Positions 7,100-15,599 of a stretch of 63,178 bases of DNA are shown in pieces. The position numbers and the translations under genes are program-made. The notes under the pieces are model-generated. The model saw only the letters and a list, made by a program, of their open reading frames with translations. It had not been told where the DNA came from and ran no database searches. Position 1 is the first letter of the stretch, and each line of letters opens with the position of its first letter. The DNA is from Acanthamoeba sp. SK_2022b (lineage: Eukaryota; Discosea; Longamoebia; Acanthamoebidae): assembly GCA_027943245.1 (NCBI GenBank), contig JANDJZ010001757.1, positions 1 through 63,178 of the forward strand, given 5' to 3'.

Positions 7100-7560
7100 G
7101 TGGCAATAGAAATTTACTACATTGCGTATAAGACAAGTTTTCTATGTCTAATAGGAAATGATGTTTCTTACGTTTTATCGCGTTCTGATGGCTACTGTGT
7201 GCGTATTTATCGACGTTTATTGATAAGGCTCGCCCCTTCCTCCTGCAAAGCCCGGCCGTAGGCCTTATTTCGGCCTTATATAAATTGATTTTGTATAGTT
7301 CGAAACGTGCCGTTTCGAAAAGGATGATCGGGCTGCTCCATGCCTCCGGCAAGTGCCGGAGGAGGTATATTTGAGCGTAGCGACTCGAACCGGCGCGAGC
7401 TTTAGCTCGCTGCAAGGGCGAACATATTCACAGGCAAAGCCTGTGTAAGTTAAATAAAGAAAGTCTTAATAAAAGAAAGTGATTTTGCATTTATTTGTTT
7501 AGTGCATCTATTATAAAAAACCATTTGCATATACATATCAAAACTGTGGATAACTTTATT
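7100..7560. other. oriR: Putative origin of replication (IncFII-like arrangement)
   Basis: Lies downstream of repA, where IncFII-family plasmids keep oriR after a ~150-base spacer. It holds a perfect DnaA box (7545-7553), an A/T-rich stretch (7440-7540), and four strong palindromes: TTCGAAACG/CGTTTCGAA (7299-7319), CCTCCGGC/GCCGGAGG (7343-7362), GCGAGC/GCTCGC (7394-7409) and ACAGGC/GCCTGT (7431-7445). The 123-codon ORF spanning 7044-7415 is judged spurious. Confidence 0.65.
7545..7553 (-). promoter_or_regulatory. DnaA box
   Basis: TTATCCACA on the minus strand, perfect consensus, 142 bases past the repA stop, as in R1-type oriR. Confidence 0.75.
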
Positions 7561-7694
7561 AGCCGATGCCTGTGAAGGCGATATTTTTGCTGTGTTCAGG
7601 TTTAGAGAAAATTAATTTAGGTTGTTTTTTGAACAGATATTTTATTGCGACGTAGATAATCCTCCGGTAAAACCGGATTCATCATTCAGGTGGG

Positions 7695-8675
7695 TTAATG
7701 TTGGAGTGATTTCCAGGTCTTTCTTAACCTGTTATAACGCTGCTCAACGAGGGATCGTAAATATGCAAGGTCAGCACCAGGATACATGCCATCAGCAAAT
7801 TCCTGGCTAACCTCTCTAGTGATTTGATGACGAAGTTCGGCCTCTCCCTTTTCCTGAACAAGACGCGCAGCTCTCTCCGCTGCTTTCTGTTTTGCCTTTA
7901 TCTCTCTGGCTGTCTTCCTCTGACGCCATACATTCTCCATCTGCTCCTGCATAACAATACGCTTATAATCAGCCTCCGTTATCGCTTTTTTAAGCCGTTC
8001 GCTATTCTTCGCATTGAAGTAATTAAGTTTCTGGCTAACCGCACGTCTCCATGCTTGTTCAGTAATACCAACGGTTTCCAGCAGTTGATCACGAATCTCT
8101 ATTTTCGCTGGCCAATACTGTTTATTCACCCGATCCCAGCGACGTTCATAATCAATAAAACCTAACGCTTTCAGTTGCGACAACGCCCTTGTACAGCGTG
8201 TTATAGACTTGTTCCCAGCTTCGGATACGGTAGACAGGCCGCAAAAATCAGCCAACGCCTCAGCACTGGCCAGAACCCGCTTAGAAATGATGTTTACATG
8301 GTGCAAAATCGCAGCAATCACAGCATTAATCGCCCGACGACGATGCTCGTTTATCCGGCGCTTCCGCTCTGACGGCTGATTAACGTAGAACGCAACCTCA
8401 CACGTAAGATCACGACCATTAATGCGCTGTAAAGCATCAGATAACACTAGCGGCAGCTTGTGCGTATGGTGCTTTGGAGGCTGGAACTCCGGCGACAAAT
8501 TACAAACGTAAGCGGAACGTAGAGACGGCATTGGTCTATCCATATGTTCGCTCTTGCGTCCACGGAAAACCAACGTATAATGGGAGTTGTCGAGGCGCCC
8601 ATGGATTGTTGTTGTTGGTTTTCCGTGGATGTCGCAAGAAGCCCGCAGATTTATCTGCGGGCTTTTTGTTTCCAT
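7695..8675 (-). CDS. repA: IncFII-family replication initiator RepA
   Basis: 326 residues from 8675. An internal start at 8543 would give 282 residues, close to R1 RepA. The core matches IncFII RepA: RRAINAVIAAILHHV, VLASAEALADFCGL, then SITRCTRALSQLKALGFIDYE (winged helix), and a basic coiled tail rich in Lys, Arg and Glu. It acts on the origin downstream of its own gene. The first 44 codons overlap an antisense RNA on the other strand, so they may be leader rather than protein. Expression is probably limited by that RNA and by a CI-type operator at 8712. Confidence 0.85.
   Translation of the reverse strand: METKSPQINLRASCDIHGKPTTTIHGRLDNSHYTLVFRGRKSEHMDRPMPSLRSAYVCNLSPEFQPPKHHTHKLPLVLSDALQRINGRDLTCEVAFYVNQPSERKRRINEHRRRAINAVIAAILHHVNIISKRVLASAEALADFCGLSTVSEAGNKSITRCTRALSQLKALGFIDYERRWDRVNKQYWPAKIEIRDQLLETVGITEQAWRRAVSQKLNYFNAKNSERLKKAITEADYKRIVMQEQMENVWRQRKTAREIKAKQKAAERAARLVQEKGEAELRHQITREVSQEFADGMYPGADLAYLRSLVEQRYNRLRKTWKSLQH
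8550..8668 (+). ncRNA. Antisense RNA controlling repA (CopA/Inc-like)
   Basis: On the strand opposite repA. A 15-bp perfect stem (8560-8574 with 8614-8628) continues through ATGGG/CCCAT to a loop with GAGGCG, followed by a terminator, AAGCCCGCAGA-TTTA-TCTGCGGGCTT-TTTG (8639-8667). A long stem-loop plus terminator opposite the start of repA is the design of CopA and Inc RNAs. The 5' end is not defined; TATGTT at 8543-8548 could be its -10. Confidence 0.8.
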
Positions 8676-8705
8676 ATCTGGTCAGTTTCCAACCAGACAC
8701 CCACA

Positions 8706-8711
8706 ATCATA
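8706..8711 (-). promoter_or_regulatory. Putative -10 of the repA promoter
   Basis: TATGAT on the minus strand, 31 bases before the 8675 start. The expected -35 (around CTCTTA) is weak. The spacer is filled by the CI-type palindrome. Confidence 0.45.
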
Positions 8712-8726
8712 ACCACGTTACGTGGT
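8712..8726. promoter_or_regulatory. Putative CI operator in the repA promoter
   Basis: ACCACGTTACGTGGT, a perfect match to ACCAC-N5-GTGGT, directly upstream of the TATGAT box. It would let the prophage repressor, or its removal, change repA transcription. Confidence 0.6.
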
Positions 8727-8856
8727 TTTAAGAGAACTCTACCACAACACTTTCGGTCATGCACGAAGTCTCTCACTGATCGAACGATAATCCACCAGTA
8801 AAAGGATCTAAATTGGATCTCGTTTTGCGAGCATCATACTACTGGCCTAACTCCAG

Positions 8857-9411
8857 TCAATGATTCCCAGCCGGAAACCTGCGGTAAAGCGTGGATAAGG
8901 TAACATCGAAGATAATCGCTATCCGCTTACGTGAAACACCATTCGCAATAAGTCTTCCGATCTGTTCCCATTGCTCTGGTGCCAGCTTTGAGCGGCGTCC
9001 TCCTATCCTGCCGTTAGCCCTTGCCACCGCCAATCCTGCACGCGTTCTTTCAATCATATTTTCCCGCTCCATCTCTGCGACTGCACTCAGCATCGTGTAG
9101 GCAAAGCGGCCAATTGAAGTGCTAATTTTTATCCCTTCCGTAATCGAAATAAACTCAATGTTGTTTGATAAAAAATGGTTAAGTAAATCAACAAGATGAA
9201 TCAGGGAACGCCCCATTCGGTCCAGCTTCCAGACAATAACCGTATCGCCCGGCCGTAACACCTTAAGTAGCTTATCAAGTCCTGGTCGTTTTGATTTAGC
9301 ACCGGATATTTTATCTTCAAAAATCCGGTCACATCCTAAACTCCTGAGCGCCTCCAGTTGTAATTCCAAATTCTGGTCAAAAGTTGACACCCTCGCATAA
9401 CCATATTGCAT
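8857..9411 (-). CDS. Serine DNA invertase (Gin/Cin/Hin family)
   Basis: 184 residues, the usual size of Gin, Cin, Pin and Hin. The N-terminal catalytic domain has YGYARVST with the nucleophile Ser9, then RPGDTVIVWKLDRMGRS with conserved Arg residues. The long E helix is LSAVAEMERENMIERTRAGL, and a C-terminal HTH follows (VSRKRIAIIFDVTLSTLYRRF). It inverts DNA between the gix/cix-like sites at 9476-9501 and 12084-12109, swapping tail-fibre ends. The gene lies just outside the segment, as in Mu and P1. Confidence 0.95.
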   Translation of the reverse strand: MQYGYARVSTFDQNLELQLEALRSLGCDRIFEDKISGAKSKRPGLDKLLKVLRPGDTVIVWKLDRMGRSLIHLVDLLNHFLSNNIEFISITEGIKISTSIGRFAYTMLSAVAEMERENMIERTRAGLAVARANGRIGGRRSKLAPEQWEQIGRLIANGVSRKRIAIIFDVTLSTLYRRFPAGNH

Positions 9412-9475
9412 ACTTTCTAAACCGCGATTGTTGCTAAAAGCGGGAAAAAATATCGTTCAGACGACACAGAGGCAA

Positions 9476-9501
9476 TTCGCAAAAACCTCGGTTTGCAGGA
9501 A
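9476..9501 (+). promoter_or_regulatory. Left inversion crossover site (gix/cix-like)
   Basis: 26 bp, TTCGCAAAAACC + TC + GGTTTGCAGGAA, inverted relative to 12084-12109. The inner half carries GCAGG; the other site carries ACAGG. Confidence 0.85.
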
Positions 9502-10285
9502 ACGGTAAATCAGGCTTCTGGCGCATTACAGAAAAACCAGAACGGCGCAGATATTCCAGGAAAAGATACCTTCACAAAAAATATTGGTGCATGTCGCGCT
9601 TTTCACGGTGCTATTAGTACAGGGGCAGGGAACTGGACAACGGCACAATTGATTGAATGGCTGGATTCTCAAGGGGCATTCAATCACCCATACTGGATGT
9701 GCAAATGTTCATGGTCATACGGCAATAATAAAATTATTACCGATACTGGCTGTGGAAACTTCATCTTGAAAAACCTGCAACCTGCATGGGGAATAAAGGT
9801 GCCAAACAGTTGCAACAACAAAGCTGTCCTGGGTTGGGGCGGTGTTTATCAATTCACAAAAGGCGCATGATGCATTAATCCTCCACTGGCGACGAGCGGT
9901 AAGTTGCCCTGCTGTACAGTTCCGCGTGAATTACAGAAATGGCGGGGTATCTTTTATCGTTCAGCGCGTGATGGTTATGCGCTTTGAGAGCCATAAATCC
10001 TCTGGGAGTTGCCCTGCTGTACAGTTCCGCGTGAACGGCGGTATCTTTTATCGTTCAGCGCGTGACTGGCAAACCCTGAGTTCAGGTCACAACACGCGAG
10101 TTAGATGTTGGTGCATATACGCAGGCAGAATGTAACTCAAGGTTTATTACAGGTATTCCCTTGGCGGTTCATCTGTTCAGACATGGAATGGTCCCGGCTG
10201 GTCTGACAGGTCATTATGTCGTTACGGGTTCAGTGGAAACCGTGAACAACTGGTATATTGCGCGAGCGTTTAATTATGATGCACT
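9493..10285 (+). pseudogene. Silent alternative tail-fibre C-terminus (frame broken after 9860)
   Basis: Begins QETVNQASGALQK, the same residues that follow the crossover in H, and continues into a different receptor-binding end (GNWTTAQLIEWLDSQGAF, then WMCKCSWSYGNN). After residue ~120 the frame is lost, and AGTTGCCCTGCTGTACAGTT occurs twice (near 9902 and 10011), so assembly error is likely. The distal end (near GSVETVNNWYIARAFNYD) is recognisable. It has no start of its own: it is expressed only after inversion, fused to H. Confidence 0.6.
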
Positions 10286-10764
10286 TAAAAAATATTACTG
10301 CTGGCAACCCTAAAACAAAAGAACAATACCAGCTAACGAAACAATTTAACATCAAATGGCTTTATACAGAGGATGGGAAAAACTGGTATGAGGAACAAAA
10401 GAACTTTCAGCCTGAAACTATGAAAACAACATTATTATTATTTGTATTGAAATGGATGTTTCAGCAATTAATCCAGAAGGCGCAAGTCGTTGAGGTTCCT
10501 GATATTACAGCAATCAAATCGCCGGATGATATTTCGGGTGGATGTTCAAAGATGGCGTAGTGAAACGCGAATACTTATACCGAACAGGAGGAACAGAGGC
10601 AGCAGGCAGAGAAAAGAAAAGCAAAGCCTGTTGCAACTTGTCAGGGATAAAACCCAGCTATGGGACTCACAGCGGCTGCAGGCTGAGAATAAACAAAAAT
10701 TAACCGAGTGGACTCTATGGAGAATGTCGAATACTAGCAGACAAGCCCTGAATGAGAAAAGGAC
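10273..10764 (+). pseudogene. Tail fibre assembly protein, silent copy, frameshifted
   Basis: Starts MMHLKNITAGNPKTKEQYQL and shows the family's WLYTEDGKNWYEEQ and VVEVPDITA motifs, but in several frames. The errors probably come from sequencing. These chaperones help fold or trimerise the fibre tip encoded just upstream, so each tip keeps its own partner. Confidence 0.6.
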
Positions 10765-10784
10765 AAGGCCCGATAGCGGGCCTT
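10765..10784. terminator. Bidirectional terminator between the two convergent fibre cassettes
   Basis: AAGGCCCG-ATAG-CGGGCCTT, at the meeting point of the two assembly genes; a stop is needed in either orientation. Confidence 0.6.
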
Positions 10785-10837
10785 ATTCAGGATGGCCATT
10801 CACACGGCTCCGTTCCATGCTTCGTGTGTGTGTATAT

Positions 10838-11215
10838 TCAGCCTGCTGCGCGTTCCCAGCGGATGACTGATTCAGCTTCAAACAATGCGCCTTTTGTTTC
10901 GGCTTGTTGTTGCTGTTCGTCTCCGTATAAATCCGTTTAACTACAGCTCCATCCTTAAACATCCACTTTCCTGAATCATCGGCACGACGATTGGCTGTTA
11001 TATCTGGAATCTCAACGACACTAAAGCCTTCGGGATTAAGCGTTGAGGCATCTTTGGTTATGGCAACAATAATATTATATACAATTTTTATGTATCGTCC
11101 TGAAAGTTATTTACTTCCTCATACCAGTTTTTACCGTCCTCAGAGTAAAGCCAGACAACTCCGTGTTTCTTTGTTAATTAGCGTTACCCGCTTTTATGTT
11201 CTTTAAGTGCATCAT
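10838..11215 (-). pseudogene. Tail fibre assembly protein, active-side copy, frameshifted
   Basis: Minus-strand ATG ATG at 11215 begins MMHLKN; the stop is near 10838. Motifs for WLYSEDGKNWYEE and [19 protein letters not shown] can be followed only by changing frame. Sequence errors are more likely than true decay, since this cassette is the one joined to H. Confidence 0.55.
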
Positions 11216-11321
11216 ATTAAACGCTCGCTACATTATACCAGGTGCCATTTAATGAACAATACATGAGAATTGGCCCTTATCCTGCCATGACCTGTGGAAA
11301 TGTCAGTTACAATAATAGGGA

Positions 11322-13553
11322 TTAACACGCCCGTGTAATATTTATGGTTTTATTACTTTGAATACTGCCGGAGACAAAGCGCATAACATGGACGTTATTA
11401 GCATAAACATCCAGATACCCGTCGCCATTTTGTTTAAATCCCGTGTCATTATCACCCAAAACAATCGAGTTACCGCCAAGAGCACTGGATGTTCCGATGC
11501 CCAGTGCACCATTCAATTGACCGCCAGATAATGACAACGCCCCAACCTCAGCAGCAGTCGGTTTAATGTGCGAACTGTAAATTACATATACAGTTCCATC
11601 TGTCAGGCCTGTTGGTTTATTCGCTGTATAAGTTGGTGATGTATGAATCGTTACGCTGGCGTTACTGGTATAATCCCACTGAATATTAACACCTGTGGCG
11701 TAATTACCTATTTCAACATAAACATCATAGGTATTACCGGATGTATTCACCCATGCAAAATTAGTAAATCCAACCGATGTCCGTCGCCATAATGCACCAG
11801 TAATACCTTTTGGATTCCCATTTCCGGCACGCAGAACCAGCTCAGAGATGCCTGCTTGATGCGAGGAGCCAACGTTATACCCTGCGCCACCAATCAGGCT
11901 TATGTAAACCACGGAACTGGCTTGTGGCATTGTTACAGTTGCCAGTTTGAACCATCCAGCACCACCACTAAAAGACATGGTTGTTGAATTTGTTGTGCCG
12001 ATATTACGCAGGAATAGTTTTTTATCGGGAATATCTGCGCCGTTCTGTTTTTTCTGTAATGCGCCAGAAGCCTGATTTACCGTTTCCTGTAAACCGAGGT
12101 ATTCGATAACAGCGGCAACGGTCGATTTCGCAAGAATATCCCGCCCGACTTTTGTCAGGGTTGCCAGGCTGGCGACATCATTCCCCGTAAAATACGGAAA
12201 CTTGTCTGCCGCAGTAGCAAGCCCGGCCAGCGCCGTCAGAGTGGCATCTTTCGGTTGCTTACCCGCAAGCGCTTTAGTCATGGTGGTCGCAAAATTCGGG
12301 TCGTTTCCCAGCGCCGCCGCTAACTCGTTCAACGTATTCAGTGCGTCAGGCGACGAGTCTACAAGTGCGGCAATCGCGGCCATCACATAAGCCGTGCTTG
12401 CGATCTGAGTATTATTAGTCCCTTTTGGCGCAGTTGGCGTTGTTGGCGTTCCGGTCAGCGCAGGACTGTTTAAGGGCGCTTTCTTGTTCGTTTCATCCAT
12501 TACCGCCTTAACAGCTTTTGGCGTCGCAGCCAGCGTTTCAGATGTGCTGTTGGTGGCGCTACTGAGCTGAACTATCCCTTTCCGCGCAGTGGTAGCGTCC
12601 TGTGCGGTGTATTTGCCATTAGCCAGGTCATATGCCGCCTTAACAGCCTTTGGCGTTGCCGCAAGCGTTTCAGACGTGCTGTTGGTGGCGCTACTGAGCT
12701 GAACTATCCCTTTCCGCGCAGTGGTAGCGTCCTGTGCGGTGTATTTGCCATTAGCCAGGTCATATGCCGCCTTAACAGCCTTTGGCGTTGCCGCAAGCGT
12801 TTCAGACGTGCTGTTGGTGGCGCTACTGAGCTGAACTATCCCTTTCCGCGCAGTGGTCGCGTCCTGTGCGGTGTATTTAGCGTTAGCCAGGTCATATGCT
12901 GCCTTAACAGCCTTAGGCGTCGCAGCAAGCGTTTCAGACGTGCTATTGGTGGCGCTGCTAAGTTGAACAAAGCCTTTTGAGGTTAAAGTTGCATCAGGAT
13001 GATTACGTGATTGCTCATGTTTCACAATGGCTTGCTTAAGCCGCTTTGCTGAAACAGCAAGGGAATCATCTGTACCTGCATCAATTTCTTGTTCATTAGC
13101 AAATCTTGCAACCCCAACAACAGTTTCGGTCGCGGGAGGATTAATAAACTCAACATCACCAAATATAATATTTTTAGTATCAAGAGTCTTGATTGCTATG
13201 TCACTTGATATTAAAGCAATAGTAGATGATGCTTTATTTATTATTGCTTGTTCTTGCGAGTATACAGCAAACAACGTTCCCTTATTTGTATACAATCCTA
13301 TTGTATGGACAACATACTCATCTTTACTATCATCCTTCGCCGTTACATGAATTGTATCAGGGGAAACAACTTTGCCACCTATTGTGGTAAGTCGTTTTAT
13401 TTCGTTTGTTATATTTGTTTGTGAGGTTGACGTGACATAATATCTACCACCTAAACCAACAGAAACAATCTCAACTTTATTTGTTCCTGTTTTGTTGGCA
13501 TTAACCAACTCCTGACGCCCGGCGTCAGTCATCGTAAATAATAATTTACTCAC
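11322..13553 (-). CDS. H: Tail fibre protein H with invertible C-terminus
   Basis: 743 residues as read. The N-terminal ~150 residues are the baseplate-attachment domain of P2-type fibres (MSKLLFTMTDAGRQELVNANKTG). Then come about 3.7 copies of a 44-residue repeat (ATPKAVKAAYDLANGKYTAQ...), a second repeat-rich shaft, and the crossover at LGLQETVNQ (~residue 485). The variable tip follows. The reading ends early at 11322 because of one extra base compared with the second copy (ACACGGGCGTG against ACAGGGCGTG), and ~150 bases of the tip are missing here. Determines host range. Confidence 0.85.
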   Translation of the reverse strand: MSKLLFTMTDAGRQELVNANKTGTNKVEIVSVGLGGRYYVTSTSQTNITNEIKRLTTIGGKVVSPDTIHVTAKDDSKDEYVVHTIGLYTNKGTLFAVYSQEQAIINKASSTIALISSDIAIKTLDTKNIIFGDVEFINPPATETVVGVARFANEQEIDAGTDDSLAVSAKRLKQAIVKHEQSRNHPDATLTSKGFVQLSSATNSTSETLAATPKAVKAAYDLANAKYTAQDATTARKGIVQLSSATNSTSETLAATPKAVKAAYDLANGKYTAQDATTARKGIVQLSSATNSTSETLAATPKAVKAAYDLANGKYTAQDATTARKGIVQLSSATNSTSETLAATPKAVKAVMDETNKKAPLNSPALTGTPTTPTAPKGTNNTQIASTAYVMAAIAALVDSSPDALNTLNELAAALGNDPNFATTMTKALAGKQPKDATLTALAGLATAADKFPYFTGNDVASLATLTKVGRDILAKSTVAAVIEYLGLQETVNQASGALQKKQNGADIPDKKLFLRNIGTTNSTTMSFSGGAGWFKLATVTMPQASSVVYISLIGGAGYNVGSSHQAGISELVLRAGNGNPKGITGALWRRTSVGFTNFAWVNTSGNTYDVYVEIGNYATGVNIQWDYTSNASVTIHTSPTYTANKPTGLTDGTVYVIYSSHIKPTAAEVGALSLSGGQLNGALGIGTSSALGGNSIVLGDNDTGFKQNGDGYLDVYANNVHVMRFVSGSIQSNKTINITRAC
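12084..12109 (-). promoter_or_regulatory. Right inversion crossover site (gix/cix-like)
   Basis: 26 bp, TTCCTGTAAACC + GA + GGTATTCGATAA, within the H coding frame. Very close to the known Mu gix and P1 cix sequences. Confidence 0.85.
12505..12990 (-). repeat. 132-bp tandem repeats in the fibre shaft
   Basis: Nearly identical 132-bp units (44 codons), about 3.7 copies. High identity suggests recent expansion; copy number can change by recombination and alter fibre length. Confidence 0.8.
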
Positions 13554-13583
13554 GCTTAATTCCTTGAATAAACAAATTGCGAA

Positions 13584-14165
13584 TTAACACTCGCCAATTA
13601 ATCGTATATAAGACACAGGCTGACAAGCACCAACAATACCGACACCACCAGAAACATTGGCTGCTTGCGAAAATGTAAATAATGTTCTTGCCGACTTTGC
13701 GCTCTTGATACTTCTTAACGTATCTTCCAACATCTCTTTCGAAGGAACGGCACCATCAAAAGAGTTAATCGAAGCAACAATTGAGGCTGTATATGGTTCG
13801 CCAGGTGGTGATGTTTCAAACCATTCTATTATGTTTACCTCTCCACCCAAGCTATTTACTACATCTTCAACCGCTGCCCTTGTACCCTTTATTCGCTTTG
13901 TTCGTATTATTGATTTGAAAACAGAACGCTTTAACGATACAGGCCAACTATCCCTCCATGTATCAGCATTCCATTGCCAAGCTAAATGATCGAGGACAAC
14001 TGAATCCAGGTTATCAACAACGCTATATATTTCTGTCTTATATATTAAATTGTTAATTGCTTGTAGTTCATCATCGATAGCTTTCGACATAGCTATCACG
14101 TTGGGATCGCTAGCTAAGTTAGGAGGTAAAACATCCAACAAGCTAACATTAAAGATATCAGCCAT
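13584..14165 (-). CDS. I: Baseplate protein I
   Basis: 193 residues, P2 gpI family (tail protein I): SLLDVLPPNLASDPNVIAMSKAIDDEL, then LDHLAWQWNADTWRDSWPVSLKRSV. Overlaps J by 8 bases. Links the wedge to the tail fibres; H follows downstream, as in P2. Confidence 0.9.
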   Translation of the reverse strand: MADIFNVSLLDVLPPNLASDPNVIAMSKAIDDELQAINNLIYKTEIYSVVDNLDSVVLDHLAWQWNADTWRDSWPVSLKRSVFKSIIRTKRIKGTRAAVEDVVNSLGGEVNIIEWFETSPPGEPYTASIVASINSFDGAVPSKEMLEDTLRSIKSAKSARTLFTFSQAANVSGGVGIVGACQPVSYIRLIGEC

Positions 14166-15282
14166 CCTCTAACCCCGCATACTGGCAATTTATATTTCTC
14201 TCTCTGGCGACCTGTGTCTCTCCAACCACAGTAAAAACAGGACTTGATATTTCTAATCTTTTAGCCCCAGCATTTTTTAAACGTTGAATAATTTCATCTG
14301 GATTTATATCTCTTCCCATAACCGAACGTTGCCATTGTTTATACTCATCAATAGCTTTCTCAACCTCACTTTGAATTAAAGTTGTTCTGTTTTTGTCCGA
14401 TGAGTTAATCCAGTATTTAATTATTATATCGTATTCAATGCTCTCTGGTTTCTTAACAAGAACTTTATCTGTGAATGGTCGAATATTAGTTGCAGAGAGA
14501 ACGCTATTTATCTGCTCTAATAGTTCATCAGAAGGTATATCTCCGTTCTCTAACAAAGAACGGATTTCTACAATTCCGGGCGATGGTGTATATACATTCA
14601 CATCTTTTATATTCTGATTGGCTGTTCTTGTCCAATATTTATAAGAATCCTCCGGCCCTGCTGTAGACAGTTTTTCCGGCGACAGTTTTATTCTTTCAGC
14701 ATAATTATCATCTGACTCCGTATCAGCACCAGAATTAGATGTTGTTACATTCCTTACGCTGGAAACATACGGCAACGGAGTCACCAACTCATTTATTTGC
14801 CCTGGTAAAAAGCCATTCCCAGATAAACCAGGTATAACAGCATATCCTGAGACTGTACCAACTGTTTTCCCAGCAGGTATTTCCAACAAAATATCTGTTT
14901 GGAAAATAACACCATTTCCAGTTGAAACTTGAGTGCCAGCAGGTATTGTATATATCCCCGATAATTTTGTTGACAGATTAAACTCAAATGTAGTCAAGGC
15001 AGATTGAGCTTCCAGCCTAGGCGTATCCGTCAGATAGCCTATATGGTCGAGATATTCACCTTCACCATATGTAAGAAGGTTTTGTTTTGCAGAAAAATCG
15101 ATAGCTTTTCTTTGCTGTATAATAATCTCACACAATGATAAGATGAATAATCTACGTGGATCAGCAGGTGCTAATGTTTCACCTGTTATACTCTCAAAAG
15201 CCCTGATTGAACGAGTTGTTATATCAGTCGGGTTAGAATCTGCGAAAGTAATATCTGGCAAACCACCACGCGGCAACGTCAT
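14158..15282 (-). CDS. J: Baseplate wedge protein J
   Basis: 374 residues, gpJ family: LPDITFADSNPTDITTRSIRAFE, LAPADPRRLFILSLCEIIIQQR, GEYLDHIG, and PLPYVSSVRNVTTSNSGADTESDDNYAERIK. Overlaps W and I by a few bases. Intact here, broken in the second copy. Confidence 0.9.
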   Translation of the reverse strand: MTLPRGGLPDITFADSNPTDITTRSIRAFESITGETLAPADPRRLFILSLCEIIIQQRKAIDFSAKQNLLTYGEGEYLDHIGYLTDTPRLEAQSALTTFEFNLSTKLSGIYTIPAGTQVSTGNGVIFQTDILLEIPAGKTVGTVSGYAVIPGLSGNGFLPGQINELVTPLPYVSSVRNVTTSNSGADTESDDNYAERIKLSPEKLSTAGPEDSYKYWTRTANQNIKDVNVYTPSPGIVEIRSLLENGDIPSDELLEQINSVLSATNIRPFTDKVLVKKPESIEYDIIIKYWINSSDKNRTTLIQSEVEKAIDEYKQWQRSVMGRDINPDEIIQRLKNAGAKRLEISSPVFTVVGETQVARERNINCQYAGLEDG

Positions 15283-15599
15283 TCTCTAACTCCTATCACA
15301 AGTTTTGGCCTAATAAAACCATCAGAAACGTCCGTTCTTTCAAAAGTAACAGAATGGATAATCGCTCTAGGCTCAAACTCACTAATTTTTTGAATTATTT
15401 CTCGTGTTGCTGTAGCAATAAAAATTGGACTGGGGCTATCAACAAGACTTGAATTAACTCCTAATTTTCTGGCATATGGTACAGTGCCAATCTGAGTGTT
15501 AATAATAGTAGAGACATTTTGCAAAACTTCTTCTACAACTGTTTTGGGCGACCAATCAATCGAGTAAGAAGGTGATAATATGGTAAACGTATTATTCAT
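15279..15599 (-). CDS. W: Baseplate wedge protein W (gp25-like)
   Basis: 106 residues, gpW/T4 gp25-like lysozyme-fold family: IDWSPKTVVEEVLQNVSTIINTQIGTVPYARKLG. Overlaps U and J; part of the wedge ring that triggers contraction. Confidence 0.85.
   Translation of the reverse strand: MNNTFTILSPSYSIDWSPKTVVEEVLQNVSTIINTQIGTVPYARKLGVNSSLVDSPSPIFIATATREIIQKISEFEPRAIIHSVTFERTDVSDGFIRPKLVIGVRE

Larger units (their letters stand above)
9476..12109. mobile_element. Invertible tail-fibre segment (2.6 kb)
   Basis: Bounded by inverted gix/cix-like sites. Holds two alternative fibre C-termini pointing at each other, each followed by a tail fibre assembly gene, with a shared hairpin terminator at 10765. 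The expressed end in this copy joins H at 12097. Base quality inside looks poor: duplicated 30-base stretches and frameshifts from 9860 to 11330. Confidence 0.8.

Noticed and set aside
7044..7415. 123-codon minus-strand frame
   Set aside because: It runs through the palindromes of the origin, overlaps the HTH operator and has low-complexity basic sequence with no ribosome site.
9476..12109. Insertion sequence or transposon ends
   Set aside because: The inverted 26-bp sites match gix/cix crossover sites and there is no transposase or target duplication.
1..15000. A biological tandem duplication or a CRISPR/repeat structure
   Set aside because: The repeated part begins and ends at the contig edges inside genes, as expected for circular overlap; no CRISPR-like repeat-spacer array is seen in the window.
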